Shown here: one piece after another, positions 55,827 through 64,000 of the stretch
How positions within the stretch are numbered: position 1 is the stretch's first letter
Layout of the letters: every line of letters starts with the position of its first letter
Origin: Photobacterium sp. TLY01
GTDB lineage: Bacteria > Pseudomonadota > Gammaproteobacteria > Enterobacterales > Vibrionaceae
Reading direction: 5' to 3'
Length of the DNA: 64,000 nt
Assembly: GCF_021432065.1 (NCBI RefSeq)
Contig: NZ_CP090364.1
Span: 3,176,601 to 3,240,600, forward strand
Made by a program: the position numbers and the translations under genes
Notes under the pieces: generated by a model
The model's database searches: none
Told to the model about the DNA's origin: nothing
Seen by the model: the letters and a program-made list of their open reading frames with translations, nothing else

Positions 55827-58613
55827 TTAATGCGCCTGATCCCAGTTGTCACCGCTGCCTGCATCCGCGATCAATGGTACATCCAGCTCAGCTGCAGCCT
55901 CCATCAGCTCGCACACTGATTTTGCGACGCTCTCCAGCTCAGATTCTTTCACTTCAAACACCAGTTCATCGTGTACCTGCATCAACAGACGGACACGGTC
56001 GCTGTTTTGTGTCTGGATCCAGTGATCGACGGCTACCATAGCACGTTTGATAATATCCGCCGCCGTGCCCTGCATCGGGGCGTTGATCGCCGCCCGCTCT
56101 GCCGCTTTACGGCGAATGGCGTTGCGCGATTGAATATCCGGCAGATAGAGGCGGCGGCCAAACAGGGTTTCAACATACCCTTGCTCGCTGGCCTGAGTGC
56201 GGGTGCTTTCCATGTATTCCAGCACGCCCGGGTAACGCTCGAAGTACACATTCATGTACTCCTGTGCCTCATTGCGTCCCATACCCAGCTGTTTTGCCAG
56301 ACCAAAGGCACTCATGCCATAAATCAAACCAAAGTTAATGGCTTTGGCACGACGGCGCTGTTCGCTGGTGACTTCTTCGATCGGCAAACCGAGGATCTCA
56401 GCCGCGGTCGCAGCATGAATATCTTTGCCGTGACGGAAAGCATCAAGCAGTGCTTTGTCGCCGGACAGATGAGCCATGATCCTCAGTTCAATCTGAGAAT
56501 AATCGACCGCCAGAATCTTGTAACCTGCCGGTGCGATAAAGGCCTGACGGATCCGGCGCCCTTGTTCGTTACGAATCGGAATGTTCTGCAGGTTTGGATC
56601 GGTCGACGACAGACGCCCCGTGGCCGCGACCGCCTGATGATATGAGGTATGCACCCGTTTGGTGGCCGGGTTGATCATGCGCGGCAGCTTGTCGGTATAA
56701 GTCGATTTGAGTTTCGCCAGCCCGCGGTGCTCCAGCAGCAGCTTGGGCAGCGGGTAGTCCAGCGCCAGTTCCTGCAACACTTCTTCATTGGTTGATGGGG
56801 TACCGGAAGGGGTTTTCTTAACCACAGGCAGCCCCATTTTCTCAAACAGGATCGCTTGCAGCTGTTTAGGCGAGCTGAGATTAAACTCCTCTCCGGCCAC
56901 TTCGTATGCTTGCGCCTGGATCTCATCTAACCGCACCGCAATTTCCTGCGACTGCGCAGTCAGCTTCGCCGCATCGAGCAGCACACCCGTGCGCTCCATG
57001 CGAGACAGGACAGGCACCAGCGGCATTTCGATATCTTCCAGCACGCTTTTCAGTTTAGGATCCGCGTTCAGCTTGCCGATCAGCAGGTTATGCAGACGCA
57101 GGGTGATATCCGCATCTTCCGCTGCATAAGGGCCAGCCTGTTCCAGATCGATCTGGTTAAAGGTCAGCTGTTTCTTCCCTTTGCCGGCAATATCTTCGAA
57201 ACTGATGGTTTTGTGTTCCAGATAACGCAGCGACAGACTGTCCATATCATGGCGTCCGACCACACTGTTGTACACGTAAGACTCCAGCATGGTATCGAAG
57301 CGGATGCCCTGCATGGTCACCCCATAGCGCGCCAGAACACTGGCGTCATATTTGAGGTTCTGGCCCACTTTGGCCTGCGCCGGGTCCTCCAGCAAAGGTT
57401 TCAGCTGAGCGATCACCCAGTCGCGATCCAGCTGCGAGGGCGCATCCAGATAGTCATGAGCCACGGGCACATAAGCCGCTTTGCCTTCTTCGGCCGCAAA
57501 AGACAGCCCGACCAGATTGGCGACCATGTAGTCCAGGTTGTCGGTTTCGGTATCAAAGGCAAAAACATCCGACTGTTTGAGTATCTCCAGCCACTCGCCA
57601 AAACGGGCTTCGTCCAGCACCACTTCATAGCCGCTGCGGTCAATCACAGGGGCCGGTGCTGACGATTTCACCGGCTCACTGTCCTGGCCAGCAATGGTGG
57701 CGGCACCATCCGCGACAATGCGGCCATCGCTGCCGTCGAGCATTTCTGCCAGCCAGCGACGAAATTGCAGCTTGCCGAACAGCCGGGTCAGCTCATCGAT
57801 ATCCGGAGTGCCTTTTTGCAGCTCCTGCGGACCGAATTCAAGTGCGACATCCAGCTTGATGGTCGCCAGCTCATAGGACATCATTGCCGCTTCGCGGTTT
57901 TCTTCCAGTTTCTTGGCCATGGTTTTCGAGCCACGAAAACCCAGCGCCGCAATCGCATCCAGATTGTCATACAGATCTTTCAGGCCACCAATCCCGGTCA
58001 GCAAGGCCGTTGCTGTCTTGTCACCCACGCCAGGCACCCCGGGAATGTTGTCGACCTTGTCTCCCATCAGGGCCAGATAATCAATGATCAGCTCCGGACC
58101 AATCCCGAACTTCTCCCGTACCCCGTCCGGATCCATCACCACACCCGTCATGGTGTTGATCAGGGTAATGTTCTCATCCACAAGCTGCGCCATGTCTTTA
58201 TCACCGGTACTGATCAGCACAGGCATCCCGGCCTGGGAGGCCTGACGCGCCAGGGTGCCGATGACATCATCCGCCTCGACCCCGGGCTCGCAAATCAGCG
58301 GCAGGCCCATGGCTTTGATAATGGCGTGCAACGGCTCAATCTGAGCACGCAAATCATCCGGCATCGGCGGGCGATGCGCTTTATACTCGGGATAGAGCTC
58401 ATCACGGAAAGTCTTGCCTTTGGCATCAAAGACAACAGCAATATGTTCCGTCGCAAATTGACGCAGCATGCTGCGCAACATATTAACCACGCCATACACA
58501 GCCCCGGTTGGTTCACCATCTGAGTTAGTGAAATTGGGTGAGGCGTGATAGGCACGATAAAGATACGAGGAACCATCGATCAGGATCAGTGGATTTTCTG
58601 GAATAGTTGCCAT
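55827..58613 (-). CDS. polA: DNA polymerase I
   Basis: Repair and Okazaki-fragment polymerase, 928 residues, the same length as E. coli Pol I. The 5'-nuclease domain (about 1-320) starts [13 protein letters not shown]. An intact 3'-5' exonuclease domain ([10 protein letters not shown], near 357) precedes the polymerase domain with motif A DYSQIELR, motif [14 protein letters not shown] and motif [10 protein letters not shown]. The ATG at 58613 is the family start; an upstream extension to 58712 would run through the A/T-rich regulatory region. Spot 42 follows it. Confidence 0.98.
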   Translation of the reverse strand: MATIPENPLILIDGSSYLYRAYHASPNFTNSDGEPTGAVYGVVNMLRSMLRQFATEHIAVVFDAKGKTFRDELYPEYKAHRPPMPDDLRAQIEPLHAIIKAMGLPLICEPGVEADDVIGTLARQASQAGMPVLISTGDKDMAQLVDENITLINTMTGVVMDPDGVREKFGIGPELIIDYLALMGDKVDNIPGVPGVGDKTATALLTGIGGLKDLYDNLDAIAALGFRGSKTMAKKLEENREAAMMSYELATIKLDVALEFGPQELQKGTPDIDELTRLFGKLQFRRWLAEMLDGSDGRIVADGAATIAGQDSEPVKSSAPAPVIDRSGYEVVLDEARFGEWLEILKQSDVFAFDTETDNLDYMVANLVGLSFAAEEGKAAYVPVAHDYLDAPSQLDRDWVIAQLKPLLEDPAQAKVGQNLKYDASVLARYGVTMQGIRFDTMLESYVYNSVVGRHDMDSLSLRYLEHKTISFEDIAGKGKKQLTFNQIDLEQAGPYAAEDADITLRLHNLLIGKLNADPKLKSVLEDIEMPLVPVLSRMERTGVLLDAAKLTAQSQEIAVRLDEIQAQAYEVAGEEFNLSSPKQLQAILFEKMGLPVVKKTPSGTPSTNEEVLQELALDYPLPKLLLEHRGLAKLKSTYTDKLPRMINPATKRVHTSYHQAVAATGRLSSTDPNLQNIPIRNEQGRRIRQAFIAPAGYKILAVDYSQIELRIMAHLSGDKALLDAFRHGKDIHAATAAEILGLPIEEVTSEQRRRAKAINFGLIYGMSAFGLAKQLGMGRNEAQEYMNVYFERYPGVLEYMESTRTQASEQGYVETLFGRRLYLPDIQSRNAIRRKAAERAAINAPMQGTAADIIKRAMVAVDHWIQTQNSDRVRLLMQVHDELVFEVKESELESVAKSVCELMEAAAELDVPLIADAGSGDNWDQAH

Positions 58614-58939
58614 AATGGATTGTCTGTATCTGGAAGATAAAAGGATCAGGGTCTTAGGATGCCATGAGAAGTGCCGAGTGTTAACAGAAGTTTTTCCGTT
58701 CCAGGAAGACATGATCTGTGGATAAGTTTGTGAGTTTTTGGAATAAGCCTGATGATCTTTTGTGGAACAACCTAAGATCGATGATTTAAATTAAATAAAA
58801 ATCATCAACTTAAATCATATAACCAAAAATACCCCTTGATCCTGTGAAGATCATCATGTGTGGAAAAAGTTATCAGATGGCGGTGTAATCGGTCAAAGCG
58901 ATGCCAAATTCCCCAAGGTTGAACAAAAAGGAGGCCAAG
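58614..58939. promoter_or_regulatory. polA-elbB divergent region with GATC and DnaA-box-like motifs
   Basis: 326 bp, A/T-rich in the centre (58781-58830). It holds six GATC sites (58644, 58713, 58754, 58776, 58838, 58849). There is a perfect DnaA box TGTGGATAA at 58717-58725, a one-mismatch box TGTGGAAAA at 58859-58867 and a looser TGTGGAACA at 58761-58769. All three point the same way and lie 0-6 bases after a GATC. It must also carry the promoters of both genes. Confidence 0.5.
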
Positions 58940-59590
58940 ATGAAAAAGGTTGCAGTGATATTAAGCGGTTCCGGTGTCTTTGACGGCAGTGAGATCCACG
59001 AAGCCGTGCTGGCGCTGTACGCCATCGAACAGGCAGGTGCCAGCTGGCACTGTTTTGCCCCGAACGTGGATCAGCACCATGTCATTAACCACATGACCGG
59101 CGAGCCCATGGATGAAACCCGTAATGTACTGATCGAAGCCGCACGCATTGCCCGGGGCCAGATCCAGGATGTGGCTGAACTCAGCGCACGTGACTTCGAT
59201 GCTCTGCTGCTGCCGGGGGGCTTTGGTGCGGCCAAAAACCTGTCAGACTTCGCCTTCAAAGGCGCATCCTGCAAAATTCACCCCGAGGTTAAACGTGCCT
59301 GCCAGGAATTTGCCCGGGCGCAGAAACCGGCGGCTTATCTGTGCATTGCACCGGTCTTGATCCCCCAGATTTATGGCAAGGGCGCAAAAGGCACGATAGG
59401 ACATGAGAAAGAGGTGGCCAGTGCATTTCGCACCATGGGCGGCGATCATATTGACTGCCCGGTCGATGAGTTTGTGCTGGATCAGGAACGCTGTCTGTTA
59501 AGCACGCCGGCTTACATGCTGGCAGGCTCAATCTCAGAAGCGGCCAGCGGGATCAACAAGCTGGTGCAGCAACTGGTCAAGATGGCCTGA
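58940..59590 (+). CDS. elbB: ElbB-type glyoxalase (DJ-1/PfpI family)
   Basis: A 216-residue cytoplasmic protein of the DJ-1/PfpI superfamily, close in length to E. coli ElbB (217), for which glyoxalase activity and an effect on isoprenoid synthesis have been reported. MKKVAVILSGSGVFDGSEIHE starts the protein, LLLPGGFGAAKNL is near residue 88, and the likely nucleophile cysteine lies in YLCIAPV. AAGGAGG precedes the ATG at 58940. The two RyhB genes follow on the opposite strand. Confidence 0.93.
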   Translation: MKKVAVILSGSGVFDGSEIHEAVLALYAIEQAGASWHCFAPNVDQHHVINHMTGEPMDETRNVLIEAARIARGQIQDVAELSARDFDALLLPGGFGAAKNLSDFAFKGASCKIHPEVKRACQEFARAQKPAAYLCIAPVLIPQIYGKGAKGTIGHEKEVASAFRTMGGDHIDCPVDEFVLDQERCLLSTPAYMLAGSISEAASGINKLVQQLVKMA

Positions 59591-59595
59591 AAAAG

Positions 59596-59749
59596 AAAAA
59601 GCGGCGCTTGATACAAGCGCCGCTCAGCAGAAGTGATCATTGTCTTTAGCCCTACACCAAAAACCTGACCAAGCTGTATTACTGGAAGCAATGTGAGCAA
59701 TGTCGTGCCTTCATAGGGAAACTGTTACTGCTTACTTCCCGCTGAGTGC
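59596..59749 (-). ncRNA. ryhB: RyhB small RNA, copy A
   Basis: About 154 nt on the minus strand. The 29-nt core 59680-59708 is identical to the central, target-pairing part of E. coli RyhB (ACATTGCTCACATTGCTTCC in its middle). The terminator stem GCGGCGCTTG/CAAGCGCCGC (59601-59623) is followed by TTTTTCTTTT. The promoter is -35 TTGCAA (59778-59783), 16 bp, -10 TATTAT (59756-59761). RyhB acts with Hfq to shut down iron-using proteins under iron starvation. V. cholerae also has ryhB near polA. Confidence 0.96.
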
Positions 59750-59752
59750 AAG

Positions 59753-59810
59753 TTAATAATAACCATTCTCATTAACTTTGCAAGCACTGATTGATAATAA
59801 TTTTCATTCA
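59753..59810 (-). promoter_or_regulatory. ryhB copy A promoter with Fur-box-like sites
   Basis: A Fur-like sequence (AATAATAACCATTCTCATT, about 59755-59773) overlaps the -10 and spacer. A second (GATAATAATTTTCATTC, 59793-59809) lies upstream of the -35. Both resemble GATAATGATAATCATTATC. Repression by Fur with iron is expected from RyhB biology. Confidence 0.75.
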
Positions 59811-59861
59811 TTTGTAAATTCAATGCCTTCTCTCGCCCGCCTCTTCCGCCGGCAGCGCAAT

Positions 59862-60025
59862 AAGAAAAAGCGGTGCTTGAAAACAAGCACCGCTGCTAAG
59901 CAAAGTCGACAGCATATTCAGCCCTACACTCAATACCTGCCTTCGCTAAAGTACACTGGAAGCAATGTGAGCAATGTCGTGCCATCAGACCAGAAACGCC
60001 TTGCTGTTCGTTTCTCGCTGAAAGC
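59862..60025 (-). ncRNA. ryhB: RyhB small RNA, copy B
   Basis: About 161 nt on the minus strand, 274 bp from copy A and in the same orientation. The 28-nt core 59955-59982 is identical to E. coli RyhB. It has its own terminator, GCGGTGCTTG/CAAGCACCGC (59870-59893) with a T-run. The promoter is -35 TTGAAC (60054-60059), 16 bp, -10 TATTAT (60032-60037). It shares with copy A the 5' region ACTTGC...TCAGCG and a downstream GTGTAGGGCT, but the remaining sequence has diverged. The second copy should be a functional, independently expressed RNA. Confidence 0.95.
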
Positions 60026-60028
60026 AAG

Positions 60029-60087
60029 TTAATAATAACCATTCTCACTTATTGTTCAAGCACTATTTGCGAATAATTTTCATTTAC
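60029..60087 (-). promoter_or_regulatory. ryhB copy B promoter with Fur-box-like sites
   Basis: A Fur-like AATAATAACCATTCTCACTT (60031-60050) covers the -10 and spacer, as in copy A. A weaker GAATAATTTTCATTTAC lies at 60071-60087. The outer site abuts the stop of the acetyltransferase gene at 60089, which has no terminator, so read-through from that gene into copy B is possible. Confidence 0.7.
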
Positions 60088-60088
60088 T

Positions 60089-60523
60089 TTATTTATCCCA
60101 GCTTTTCACGAAATGGAGACGGTAATCTTCGATGCCGTCTTTCTTCTCCATATGCTCTATCTGATAACCGTTTCTCAGTAACAGTCTCAGCATCGAAGGG
60201 TAACGGTTACGGGATTTGACTCTCAGCTCCAGATAGCCCTGCGCTTTGACCCAGGCTTCCTGAGTGTGCATCAACGCCTGAGCCACTCCATTGTGACGCC
60301 CTTCGGCCACCACGCCACCCAGCCAGCTGTAATAACAGGTTTCCGACAGGCTGTAGCCAATTTTCACGCCTATCAGTTCGCCCTCTTTTTCCGCCACCAG
60401 GATCAAGGGACAACGCCCGCGCACCCGGGTGGCCAGACTGTGCTCTGTCTCAGGGTGATCAAATTCTTCAATTCTGGCCAGCACGCTGGCCGCCTCAGCC
60501 AGACTGGCTTCTCGTATGTTCAT
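60089..60523 (-). CDS. GNAT family N-acetyltransferase
   Basis: A 144-residue cytoplasmic acetyltransferase with the acetyl-CoA-binding motif GVVAEGRHNGVAQALM (about residues 69-84) and the C-terminal LLRNGYQIE. Substrate unknown. The ATG at 60523 has GGGAG five bases upstream; a longer frame to 60607 would run into the terminator of yhhQ. It lies between yhhQ and ryhB copy B. Confidence 0.85.
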   Translation of the reverse strand: MNIREASLAEAASVLARIEEFDHPETEHSLATRVRGRCPLILVAEKEGELIGVKIGYSLSETCYYSWLGGVVAEGRHNGVAQALMHTQEAWVKAQGYLELRVKSRNRYPSMLRLLLRNGYQIEHMEKKDGIEDYRLHFVKSWDK

Positions 60524-60554
60524 CACAGCTCCCACACTCAGTTTCGGCCCACAA

Positions 60555-60579
60555 AAAAGCCGGCGCTTGCCGGCTTTGA
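60555..60579 (-). terminator. yhhQ terminator
   Basis: The stem AAAGCCGGC/GCCGGCTTT is followed by more T's on the minus strand, just after the yhhQ stop at 60582 and before the acetyltransferase start. Confidence 0.88.
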
Positions 60580-60581
60580 GT

Positions 60582-61259
60582 TTATGACACCCCCTGCGAG
60601 GGCTCAAGCTGAGGCCGCAGACGGGTCAGACGTTTCACCAGATAATTGAGCAGTACGCCGTACATGGGCACAAACAAACCCAGGCTGATAATCAGCTTCA
60701 CGCCATAATCCACCAGGGCAATTTCTACCCAGTGTTCGGCCATAAAGGCATCCGGGCTCTGATAAAAGGCGATGGCAAAAAAAGCAATGGTATCAATGGC
60801 ATTACCGAATACCGTCGAGCAGGTCGGGGCTATCCACCACTGCTTGCACTGACGCAGGCGGTTAAACACAGACACATCCAGAATCTGTCCCAGCAGATAG
60901 GCCATGAAGCTGGCAATCGCGATCCGGGCCACAAAGAGGTTGAATTCACCCAACGGCGCGAGTCCCTGAAAAGCGCCCTGATAGAACACCACAGAGAGGA
61001 GATAAGATACCGCCAGGGCCGGCAGCATGACCCGGGTAATGATCTGACGCGCCATACTGGCACCGTAGATCCGAACCGTCAGATCGGTGGCCAGAAAAAT
61101 AAACGGAAAAGTAAAAGCGCCCCAGGTCGTATGGACACCAAACAGAGTAAAGGGGATCTGAACCAGATAATTGCTGGAGGCAATGATCACCAGATGGAAC
61201 AAAACCAGAATCCACAGAGCCTGGCGCTGCTGGGCCGGCGAAAAAGAAGCAGTCGTCAT
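60582..61259 (-). CDS. yhhQ: Queuosine precursor transporter
   Basis: A 225-residue inner-membrane protein with about six helices, importing 7-cyano-7-deazaguanine/7-aminomethyl-7-deazaguanine for tRNA queuosine. Family features are ASNYLVQIPFTLFG near residue 28, a TFPFIFLATDLTVRIYG stretch near 50-66, and FGNAIDTIAFFAIAF near 150-164. The ATG at 61259 is used; a TTG one codon earlier is less likely. E. coli YhhQ is 221 residues. Confidence 0.92.
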   Translation of the reverse strand: MTTASFSPAQQRQALWILVLFHLVIIASSNYLVQIPFTLFGVHTTWGAFTFPFIFLATDLTVRIYGASMARQIITRVMLPALAVSYLLSVVFYQGAFQGLAPLGEFNLFVARIAIASFMAYLLGQILDVSVFNRLRQCKQWWIAPTCSTVFGNAIDTIAFFAIAFYQSPDAFMAEHWVEIALVDYGVKLIISLGLFVPMYGVLLNYLVKRLTRLRPQLEPSQGVS

Positions 61260-61415
61260 CAACAGACCTTTTTGTCAAATGGGGGCGAGGGAACCCAAAC
61301 ACACAAACAGCACATTTTATGTACAGCGCTGTCACCAAAGGCGCTGATTATACAGTAACCAATCCGACTGCCAAGACACCACAGGGGATGGCAAACGTTT
61401 GCATGTAAAATTTGA

Positions 61416-61736
61416 TTACTGAGTCAACTTATTGAGCCAGCTTGCCAGAAAGGCCAGGGTATCGCTGTCATCCCGGCTCAGTAATTCCAGCCACATTGCC
61501 GCACTGTAATGCTCACCTTTCAGCATCATCCGACAGCCTTCGAAATCGATCAGCCAGATATGTAGATCGGCATTGGCCTCTTTTTCCACCACACTCGCTC
61601 CGAGCACAGTGACCAGTGCCTGCGCGACATCGGCAAAGCTGTCGTAATCAAAATCCGGGGTCTGCAGATGCAGACAACCCTGCTCGTTGTCGAGCTCGCG
61701 AACGCCAAAATGGGTTTCAGACGCAGCAGTCATCAT
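61416..61736 (-). CDS. DUF3630 family protein
   Basis: A small 106-residue acidic cytoplasmic protein (HIWLIDFEGCRMMLKGEHYSAAMWLELLSR). I recognise it as the small DUF3630-type protein found near recQ in vibrios; its function is unknown. Two adjacent in-frame ATGs (61736, 61733) start it, with AAAGGA upstream. Confidence 0.65.
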   Translation of the reverse strand: MMTAASETHFGVRELDNEQGCLHLQTPDFDYDSFADVAQALVTVLGASVVEKEANADLHIWLIDFEGCRMMLKGEHYSAAMWLELLSRDDSDTLAFLASWLNKLTQ

Positions 61737-61977
61737 GTGTCCTTTCAGTTTCCGGTCCAGCCGGACAGGGATGGTGTAAGTAAGTGTGTATTAACGTATC
61801 AAAGCATAAGCAAGGCATAGCAATGAACAGGGATTCGTGGTCTGATCGCCCCTGTTGCCTTGACGGCCAGGAGGCCTAGCCGGGTAACACTGTGGTGATG
61901 AATTGCATTCTCACCCCAATACGCAAGCTGTTTTGTAGTACGCAGAATCTTGGTTTTGTCTCTACTACACTCTCTGC

Positions 61978-62008
61978 CGGATAATTCTGAATTGTCCGGT
62001 ATTTTTTT
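61978..62008 (+). terminator. Plus-strand terminator with no annotated gene upstream
   Basis: An 11-bp stem CCGGATAATTC/GAATTGTCCGG (one G-T pair) with a single-base centre is followed by TATTTTTTT on the plus strand. The minus strand has no T-run there, so it does not fit as the recQ terminator. No plus-strand gene is annotated in 61737-61975. Confidence 0.75.
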
Positions 62009-62011
62009 GCC

Positions 62012-63874
62012 TCAGGCTCGGCCCGGTTCATATTCAGCCGCGGCCAGCAAATGCTCTTCGATCACGGATAAAAAGACCTTACCGTATTTTTCCAGCTTCC
62101 GCTGCCCGACCCCGTTGACCGCCAGCAATTCGCCTTCCGAAGTCGGTAAACGCTCGGCCATTTCCATCAGACTGGCATCATTGAACACCACATAAGGTGG
62201 CAGCGACTCGTCGTCGGCAATGGCTTTCCGCACCATCCGCAGTTTGGAAAACAGCTTCTTGTCGTACTGACGTTTGAGCCGGTTGTCCTGACGGCTATTG
62301 CTGCGCGCGCTGCTGTCAATCCGCGGCACCGCCAGCTGAAGGCTGATCTCCCCGCGCAGCACAGCGCGCGCTTTTTCGGTCAGCTGCAGGGTAGAGCTGT
62401 TCACTATGTTCTGAGTCAGAAAACCGCGGTGGATCAGCTGGCGCAGAATACTGACCCAGAATTCATGGCTGTGCTCGCGGCCAATGCCGTAAGTGCTGAG
62501 CTTGTCATGGCCCTGCTCCCGGACTTTGGCGTTTTGCAGGCCGCGCAGTACATCGACCACATGGTGCACCCCAAAGCGCTGATTCACCCGATAGACACAA
62601 GACAGCGCCTTCTGCGCCATTTCCAGTGCCTCAAAATGCTGCGGTGGATCAATACAGATATCGCAGTTGCCGCACGCGTGCTCACTGTGCTCACCAAAGT
62701 AATGCAGCAGCACCTGGCGGCGACAGGTCTGCGCTTCAGCAAACGCCCCCATGGCATTAAGCTTATGGCTTTCGACCTGCTTTTGCGGGCCTTCCTCTTT
62801 TTCATCCAGACAGCGGCGAAGCCAGGCCAGATCCGCCGGGTCATAAAACATCACGGCTTCGGCGGGCAAACCATCACGCCCGGCCCGGCCGGTTTCCTGA
62901 TAATAGGATTCGATATTACGCGGAATATCAAAATGCACCACAAAGCGGACATTGGGTTTGTTGATCCCCATCCCGAAGGCGACCGTGGCAGCGACCACCT
63001 GAATGTCATCGCGTTGGAACCCTTCCTGCACCCGGATCCGCTCGTCGTGTTCCAGCCCGGCATGATAAGCCGCCGCACGTATTCCCTGCTCGGTGAGCTT
63101 CTCGGCCACCTGTTCCACTTTTTTGCGGCTGTTACAGTAAATAATGCCGCTCTGGCCACGCACACTGGCTAAAAAACGCACCAGTTGCGCCATCGGCTTG
63201 TACTTTTCCTGCAGGGTATAACGAATATTGGGGCGGTCAAAACTACCCAGGTGGGTAAAAGGATCTTTCAAGGCCAGGCGACTCATGATGTCCTGGCGGG
63301 TGGTGTCGTCGGCTGTGGCAGTCAGGGCAATCACAGGCATGGCGGGAAAATGCTGCTTGAGCATCCCCAAAGACGCATACTCTGGCCGAAAATCGTGCCC
63401 CCACTGGGAAATACAGTGGGCTTCATCCACAGCCAGCAGGCTAACCGGCAAGCCACTGAGGCGGTCGATAAAATCCCGGCTCAGCACCCGTTCCGGCGAC
63501 ACGTACACCAGCTTGAGCGAGCCGTCTGCCATCCCCTGCCAGGTGGCCTGTATCGCCTCCGCTGACATGGTGGAATTGAGGCAACCCGCTGCGACACCAT
63601 TGGCCTGCAACTGGTCGACCTGATCTTTCATCAGTGAAATCAGCGGGGAGATCACCAGCGTCAGCCCTTCGCGCATCAGGGCGGGGATCTGATAACAGAG
63701 CGACTTGCCGCCCCCGGTCGGTAAAATCACCAGGCAATCCCGGCCCGATGCCACCGCCTCAATCACTGCCTGCTGGCCGGGCCGGAAAGACTGATAGCCA
63801 AACACCTGCTGCAGGATCTGCTCGCTGCTGGCGGATGAAACGGCATGACTGAGATCAGGGGTTGAGGCGGACAT
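62012..63874 (-). CDS. recQ: ATP-dependent DNA helicase RecQ
   Basis: A 620-residue 3'-5' helicase of RecF-pathway recombination and fork repair. Walker A TGGGKS is at residues 53-58 and DEAH at 150-153. The RQC region has the four zinc cysteines (CRRQ...ACGNCDIC, about 391-414), and the HRDC domain is at the C-terminus (about 530-605). The ATG at 63874 is chosen; a GTG seven codons earlier (63895) is possible. A TAGAAT -10 candidate is at 63904-63909. Confidence 0.97.
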   Translation of the reverse strand: MSASTPDLSHAVSSASSEQILQQVFGYQSFRPGQQAVIEAVASGRDCLVILPTGGGKSLCYQIPALMREGLTLVISPLISLMKDQVDQLQANGVAAGCLNSTMSAEAIQATWQGMADGSLKLVYVSPERVLSRDFIDRLSGLPVSLLAVDEAHCISQWGHDFRPEYASLGMLKQHFPAMPVIALTATADDTTRQDIMSRLALKDPFTHLGSFDRPNIRYTLQEKYKPMAQLVRFLASVRGQSGIIYCNSRKKVEQVAEKLTEQGIRAAAYHAGLEHDERIRVQEGFQRDDIQVVAATVAFGMGINKPNVRFVVHFDIPRNIESYYQETGRAGRDGLPAEAVMFYDPADLAWLRRCLDEKEEGPQKQVESHKLNAMGAFAEAQTCRRQVLLHYFGEHSEHACGNCDICIDPPQHFEALEMAQKALSCVYRVNQRFGVHHVVDVLRGLQNAKVREQGHDKLSTYGIGREHSHEFWVSILRQLIHRGFLTQNIVNSSTLQLTEKARAVLRGEISLQLAVPRIDSSARSNSRQDNRLKRQYDKKLFSKLRMVRKAIADDESLPPYVVFNDASLMEMAERLPTSEGELLAVNGVGQRKLEKYGKVFLSVIEEHLLAAAEYEPGRA

Positions 63875-64000
63875 GACTTCACTCTTGATTGACACAGCCG
63901 GCTATTCTATACCATTCAGATCCCGGATGGGAGCACCAGCCACAGGCAACCTGAGCAGCGAAAGAAGTCGCTGGTCAATTAGTTCAGGCTGGCATTATAC

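Noticed and set aside
58614..58939. Chromosome replication origin (oriC)
   Set aside because: DnaA-box-like motifs and GATC sites are present, but there are too few boxes and the usual neighbours mnmG, mioC and dnaA are missing. Kept only as a regulatory or titration candidate.
59591..60087. Simple tandem duplication or mobile repeat element
   Set aside because: The repeated unit is fully explained as two diverged RyhB genes with promoters and terminators. No terminal inverted repeats or target duplications are seen.

Overview
The window is a gamma-proteobacterial chromosome segment, almost certainly Vibrionaceae and most like Photobacterium or a close relative. The rRNA and tRNA sequences, the fabR-yijD-trmA-btuB-murI block, the gspC-to-gspN type II secretion operon followed by nudE-cysQ, glnA-glnL-glnG, polA next to Spot 42 and engB, and RyhB RNA next to elbB are all arrangements typical of the origin-proximal part of chromosome 1 in this family. 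No phage, transposon, IS or CRISPR array was seen. The genus is an inference; no database was consulted.

Layout. 1-9300: two tandem rRNA operons on the minus strand. The upstream one (16S 7378-8929, tRNA Glu-Lys-Val-Ala(GGC), 23S, 5S at 3521-3639) is complete and ends about 400 bp before the 16S of the second (16S 1573-3124, tRNA Ile-Ala(TGC)), whose 23S runs off the left edge. 9500-21140: an RRM protein, murI, a DUF71 ATPase, btuB under a cobalamin riboswitch, trmA, yijD, fabR, sthA, then a small accessory insert (an allE-like ureidoglycine aminohydrolase and a divergent LysR regulator), cysQ and nudE. 21267-32575: a complete twelve-gene type II secretion operon (gspC to gspN, minus strand). 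33100-41900: hslR-hslO, pckA, an AsmA-like protein, yiiD, dtd, yihY and a DUF2959 lipoprotein. 41996-49934: typA, and glnA-glnL-glnG with recognisable sigma-54 and NtrC sites, then adenosine deaminase. 50018-54827: hemN, a DUF2489 protein, yihI, a zinc-ribbon methyltransferase, cytochrome c4 and engB. 54828-63895: an RNA-rich stretch (a candidate sRNA, Spot 42, two tandem RyhB copies) interleaved with polA, elbB, a GNAT enzyme, a queuosine-precursor transporter, a DUF3630 protein and recQ.

How it works together. Most genes are housekeeping: translation and RNA modification (rRNA, tRNA, trmA, dtd, typA, yihI, engB, yhhQ), envelope (murI, AsmA-like, type II secretion), redox and lipid balance (sthA, fabR, yiiD), nitrogen control (glnA-glnLG) and DNA repair (polA, recQ). 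The most striking features are regulatory RNAs: two complete RyhB-type iron-stress sRNAs in tandem, each with its own promoter, Fur-box-like sites and terminator (59596-60025); a promoter-terminator pair downstream of Spot 42 that looks like another sRNA (about 55205-55300); a B12 riboswitch-btuB-DUF71 unit; and a cluster of GATC sites and DnaA-box-like motifs between polA and elbB.
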